A DNA stretch of 17,210 bases from Acidobacteriota bacterium (GTDB lineage: Bacteria > Acidobacteriota > Terriglobia > Acidiferrales > UBA7541): contig QHYO01000437.1 of NCBI GenBank assembly GCA_003224135.1, positions 1 through 17,210 of the forward strand. The letters run 5' to 3'. Positions 15,266 to 17,210 of this stretch are shown one piece after another. Positions within the stretch are counted from its first letter, which is position 1. Every line of letters begins with the position of its first letter. Made by a program: the position numbers and the translations under genes. Under the pieces are notes generated by a model. The model was not told where the DNA came from, made no database searches, and worked only from the letters and a program-made list of their open reading frames with translations.

Positions 15266-15304
15266 GCAAGGTTGAGGTAAGAAGTGAACTTACAAGTGGC
15301 TTAC
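15266..15304. promoter_or_regulatory. Composite four-half-site operator B (upstream of RR1)
   Basis: The plus strand reads GCAAG (15266-15270), N6, GTAAG (15277-15281), N7, CTTAC (15289-15293), N6, CTTAC (15300-15304). Spacings are identical to operator A, and the right half is nearly the same sequence (CTTACAAGTGGCTTACAAC against CTTACAAGCGGCTAACAAC). It ends 93 bp before the chosen RR1 start. The remaining gap 15305-15432 holds nothing I can name. Confidence 0.7.
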
Positions 15305-15432
15305 AACAAAGTTGGCGGCAGCGAGTCCGGAGCCGTCAGAAGCGCTACAGCGCCAGATTCCATGCCCTCAGTCGTTGTTGTGAACTCTCTAGAGGCTGCT
15401 GGCCTTTTTCTGGACAGGAAGGCTTTGCAAGA

Positions 15433-16128
15433 TTAAGGAAACGGGATGAATTTGTAGCCCGACCGATGGGCGGTGAGAATGTGACGGGGGGATTTCGGAT
15501 TAAGTTCCAGTTTCTGCCTCAACTGGGCGACGTGGACGTCCACAGTTCGCGTATTCGGAAGCCCTTGTTGGTAACCCCATACCTGTTTGAGAAGCGCGTC
15601 GCGAGAAATGAGCTCATCCGGGTGCGAAACAAAGTACCTTAACAGCTCGAATTCTCTCGCAGTCAGTTCGACAGGTGATCCTTCGCGAAGAACCTCTTGT
15701 TTGCGAAGGTTCACTACCACGTTTCCAAAACAAAAAAGAGAATCGATCAATTGCGGCGGCGAATTGTTCGCGCGACGAAGCAACGCCTCCATTCGCGCCA
15801 ACAATTCCGCAACCTCGAAGGGCTTAATGAGGTAATCGTCGGCGCCCGTCTTTAGTCCTTTCACTCGGTCATTGACATGGCCGCGCGCCGTAAGCATCAA
15901 CACCGGCACATTCATGCAGTGGCGCCGCAATTCACGGCACACCTCAAATCCGTTTCGGCCCGGGAGCTGAATATCCAGAAGGAGAAGGTCATACGCTTCT
16001 CGAAGGGCCTCCGCTAGACCCTGTTCGCCGTCCTTACAGGCAGCGACGGAGTAACCCTCTTTCTCCAAACGCTCGCGCAGAAGAAGGGACAAGGTGGCTT
16101 CGTCTTCGATGAGCAGGATCCGATTCAT
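15433..16128 (-). CDS. OmpR/PhoB-type response regulator (RR2)
   Basis: The 231-residue protein has a canonical receiver: acidic pair in RILLIEDE, phospho-acceptor Asp52 (LLLLDIQLPG), Thr80 (LMLTAR) and Lys102 (LIKPF). The output domain has LTAREFELLRYFVSHP, RDALLKQVWGY, RTVDVHVAQLRQKLE and a final HRSGYKFIP. All key residues are present, so it should be functional. Its ATG overlaps the stop of the kinase gene by 4 nt (ATGA), which marks the pair as cognate and translationally coupled. Confidence 0.92.
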   Translation of the reverse strand: MNRILLIEDEATLSLLLRERLEKEGYSVAACKDGEQGLAEALREAYDLLLLDIQLPGRNGFEVCRELRRHCMNVPVLMLTARGHVNDRVKGLKTGADDYLIKPFEVAELLARMEALLRRANNSPPQLIDSLFCFGNVVVNLRKQEVLREGSPVELTAREFELLRYFVSHPDELISRDALLKQVWGYQQGLPNTRTVDVHVAQLRQKLELNPKSPRHILTAHRSGYKFIPFP

Positions 16129-17210
16129 ACGCTGGGTGTCTTCTGGACATCGTGTTGCCCGCGATGCGCAGGCAAGAACAGAGAGAACGAGGTGCCCGTG
16201 AGTTCCGAACTTTCCACCTCGACGATTCCCCGCTGGCTTTCCACTGCACGTTTCACCAGTGTAAGACCAAGACCGACACCGGGTATTTGCGAAGTCTCAC
16301 TTCGTCTTCCTCTATAGAACGCCTCGAAAATATGGGGAAGGTCGAGCAAAGAAATCCCCGGACCTCGGTCCTCGACCGAGATCTGTACCCACTCCCCCTT
16401 GGCCTTTCTTAGCCTTGTCACTCGGATGGCCAGCCATCGTCCCGCTGCAGCATACTTGATGGCATTTTGGATCAGGTTTTCGATGCACCTATTCATCAAA
16501 CGACTATCCACATCCACGAGGGGAAGAGCCGGCGCAATCTCGAGCTCCAGCTCCATACCGGCATCCTGCAAAGCTCGCTTGCAGTTTGCCAGGGAAGTTC
16601 TCACCACTTGCTCAGGAGAAATCGCGGTAGTGCGCGGAGCGAGTCCTGTCGATTCAATTCGCGCAAACGCTAACGTCTCCTCAATCATTTGGGAGAGTTC
16701 CGACGCGTGAGTGCTCACGATTTCGCCGTACCTGCGAGCCTCTGCCGAACTCTCGACCATTCCTTTCTTGAGGTTGTCAGACGCCAAACAAATAACCGCG
16801 AGAGGGGTGCGCAATTCGTGGGATACGCCGAGAACAAACTCGGTTTGCATTTGTGCTAAAGCACGCGCCCGCTCCGTGAAAGCGATCAGCGCGAGAATTC
16901 CCAGCGCGAGCACGAGAAGAACGCCTCCGCCCAAGAGAAGATTCCTCTGACGAAAGATGGCCATCGCCTGGTCGAGCGACCCCGCCCTGTATTTCACCAA
17001 CATCTTCCACAAACCGGCCGGGTCCGCGACCGGCGGAGAGCTCGTGGCGCAAGCCTGCGGCCTTTGAGTCAAGAACTCGGACAAACCGTTTGGGCTCGTT
17101 AGAATGTTGACGCCCGAAGTTCTTGCTATCACCCTGGGCTCGTTCATGGATGAGGAGGGCGAGAAACAGTCCATACGAAGCTGAAGAAGGTTGATACTTC
17201 CGTCAGGACG
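16125..17210 (-). CDS. Sensor histidine kinase (partial, N-terminus outside the window)
   Basis: The frame stays open from the stop at 16125 to the right edge; an ATG at 17174 exists but lacks a ribosome binding site, and the residues before it continue smoothly, so the true start is beyond the window. Visible parts: the end of an extracytoplasmic region (..YRAGSLDQAMAIFRQRN), one membrane helix (LLLGGGVLLVLALGILALIAF), a HisKA domain with FVLGVSHELRTPL (phospho-accepting His at 16820-16818), and an ATPase domain with the N-box (NRCIENLIQNAIKYA), G1 (VEDRGPGI), F-box (FEAFYRG) and G2 (GVGLGLTLV). All catalytic motifs are present. It is the likely kinase for RR2 and possibly also for RR1. Its extracytoplasmic side may be where the CpxP-like protein acts; that is inference. 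Confidence 0.92.
   Translation of the reverse strand, partial: RPDGSINLLQLRMDCFSPSSSMNEPRVIARTSGVNILTSPNGLSEFLTQRPQACATSSPPVADPAGLWKMLVKYRAGSLDQAMAIFRQRNLLLGGGVLLVLALGILALIAFTERARALAQMQTEFVLGVSHELRTPLAVICLASDNLKKGMVESSAEARRYGEIVSTHASELSQMIEETLAFARIESTGLAPRTTAISPEQVVRTSLANCKRALQDAGMELELEIAPALPLVDVDSRLMNRCIENLIQNAIKYAAAGRWLAIRVTRLRKAKGEWVQISVEDRGPGISLLDLPHIFEAFYRGRRSETSQIPGVGLGLTLVKRAVESQRGIVEVESSELTGTSFSLFLPAHRGQHDVQKTPSV

Noticed and set aside
1..17210. tRNA, rRNA, CRISPR array, antiphage system
   Set aside because: I looked for cloverleaf-like stems, conserved rRNA stretches, regularly spaced repeats and nuclease or helicase motifs, and found none that I could support.

Overview
The window looks like the chromosome of a soil-type Acidobacteriota (GC-rich, roughly 55-60%). 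The pointers are several PadR regulator plus ADOP-family permease modules (large MacB/FtsX-type permeases with an N-terminal helical prefix), a long ankyrin protein of acidobacterial style, a secretin carrying a cohesin domain, and two-component genes of the type common in that phylum. Assignment to phylum is inference from gene content; no rRNA or tRNA gene is visible.

Layout. Bases 1-162 are the tail of an amidohydrolase. A two-helix membrane protein with a degenerate GGDEF domain (419-1282, +) follows; a tiny leader ORF with a good ribosome binding site sits just in front of it. On the minus strand, an ankyrin-repeat protein (1571-3244) is followed by a truncated VOC/glyoxalase remnant (1353-1541).

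Bases 3848-11392 are a graveyard of PadR-ADOP modules. PadR1 (3848-4180) is intact, but its permease ADOP1 (4187-6814) is cut by an in-frame amber codon. The minus-strand module has PadR2 broken by an 8-bp tandem duplication, ADOP2 with a large internal deletion, and ADOP3 reduced to its N-terminus. ADOP3 is fused tail-to-tail with the first 15 codons of a third, plus-strand PadR. That fusion, with its promoter and a palindromic operator, occurs twice as a ~191-bp direct repeat (6992-7182 and 8784-8975). Between the two copies lies an end-truncated ISKra4-like insertion sequence with a two-ORF frameshifted transposase.

Bases 11650-17210 are a minus-strand envelope-stress-like block. In transcription order: a histidine kinase (partial, runs off the right edge), an OmpR-type response regulator overlapping it by 4 nt, a second OmpR-type regulator, a CpxP/Spy-like periplasmic protein, and a secretin-cohesin outer-membrane protein. 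The most interesting signal is a 39-bp composite site with the exact architecture GTAAG-N6-GTAAG-N7-CTTAC-N6-CTTAC. It occurs once upstream of the second regulator (15266-15304) and once upstream of the CpxP-like gene (14262-14300), at similar distances from the starts. The spacing resembles the direct-repeat boxes of CpxR-type regulators, so the block is probably a self-regulating Cpx-like circuit with a paired, head-to-head operator.
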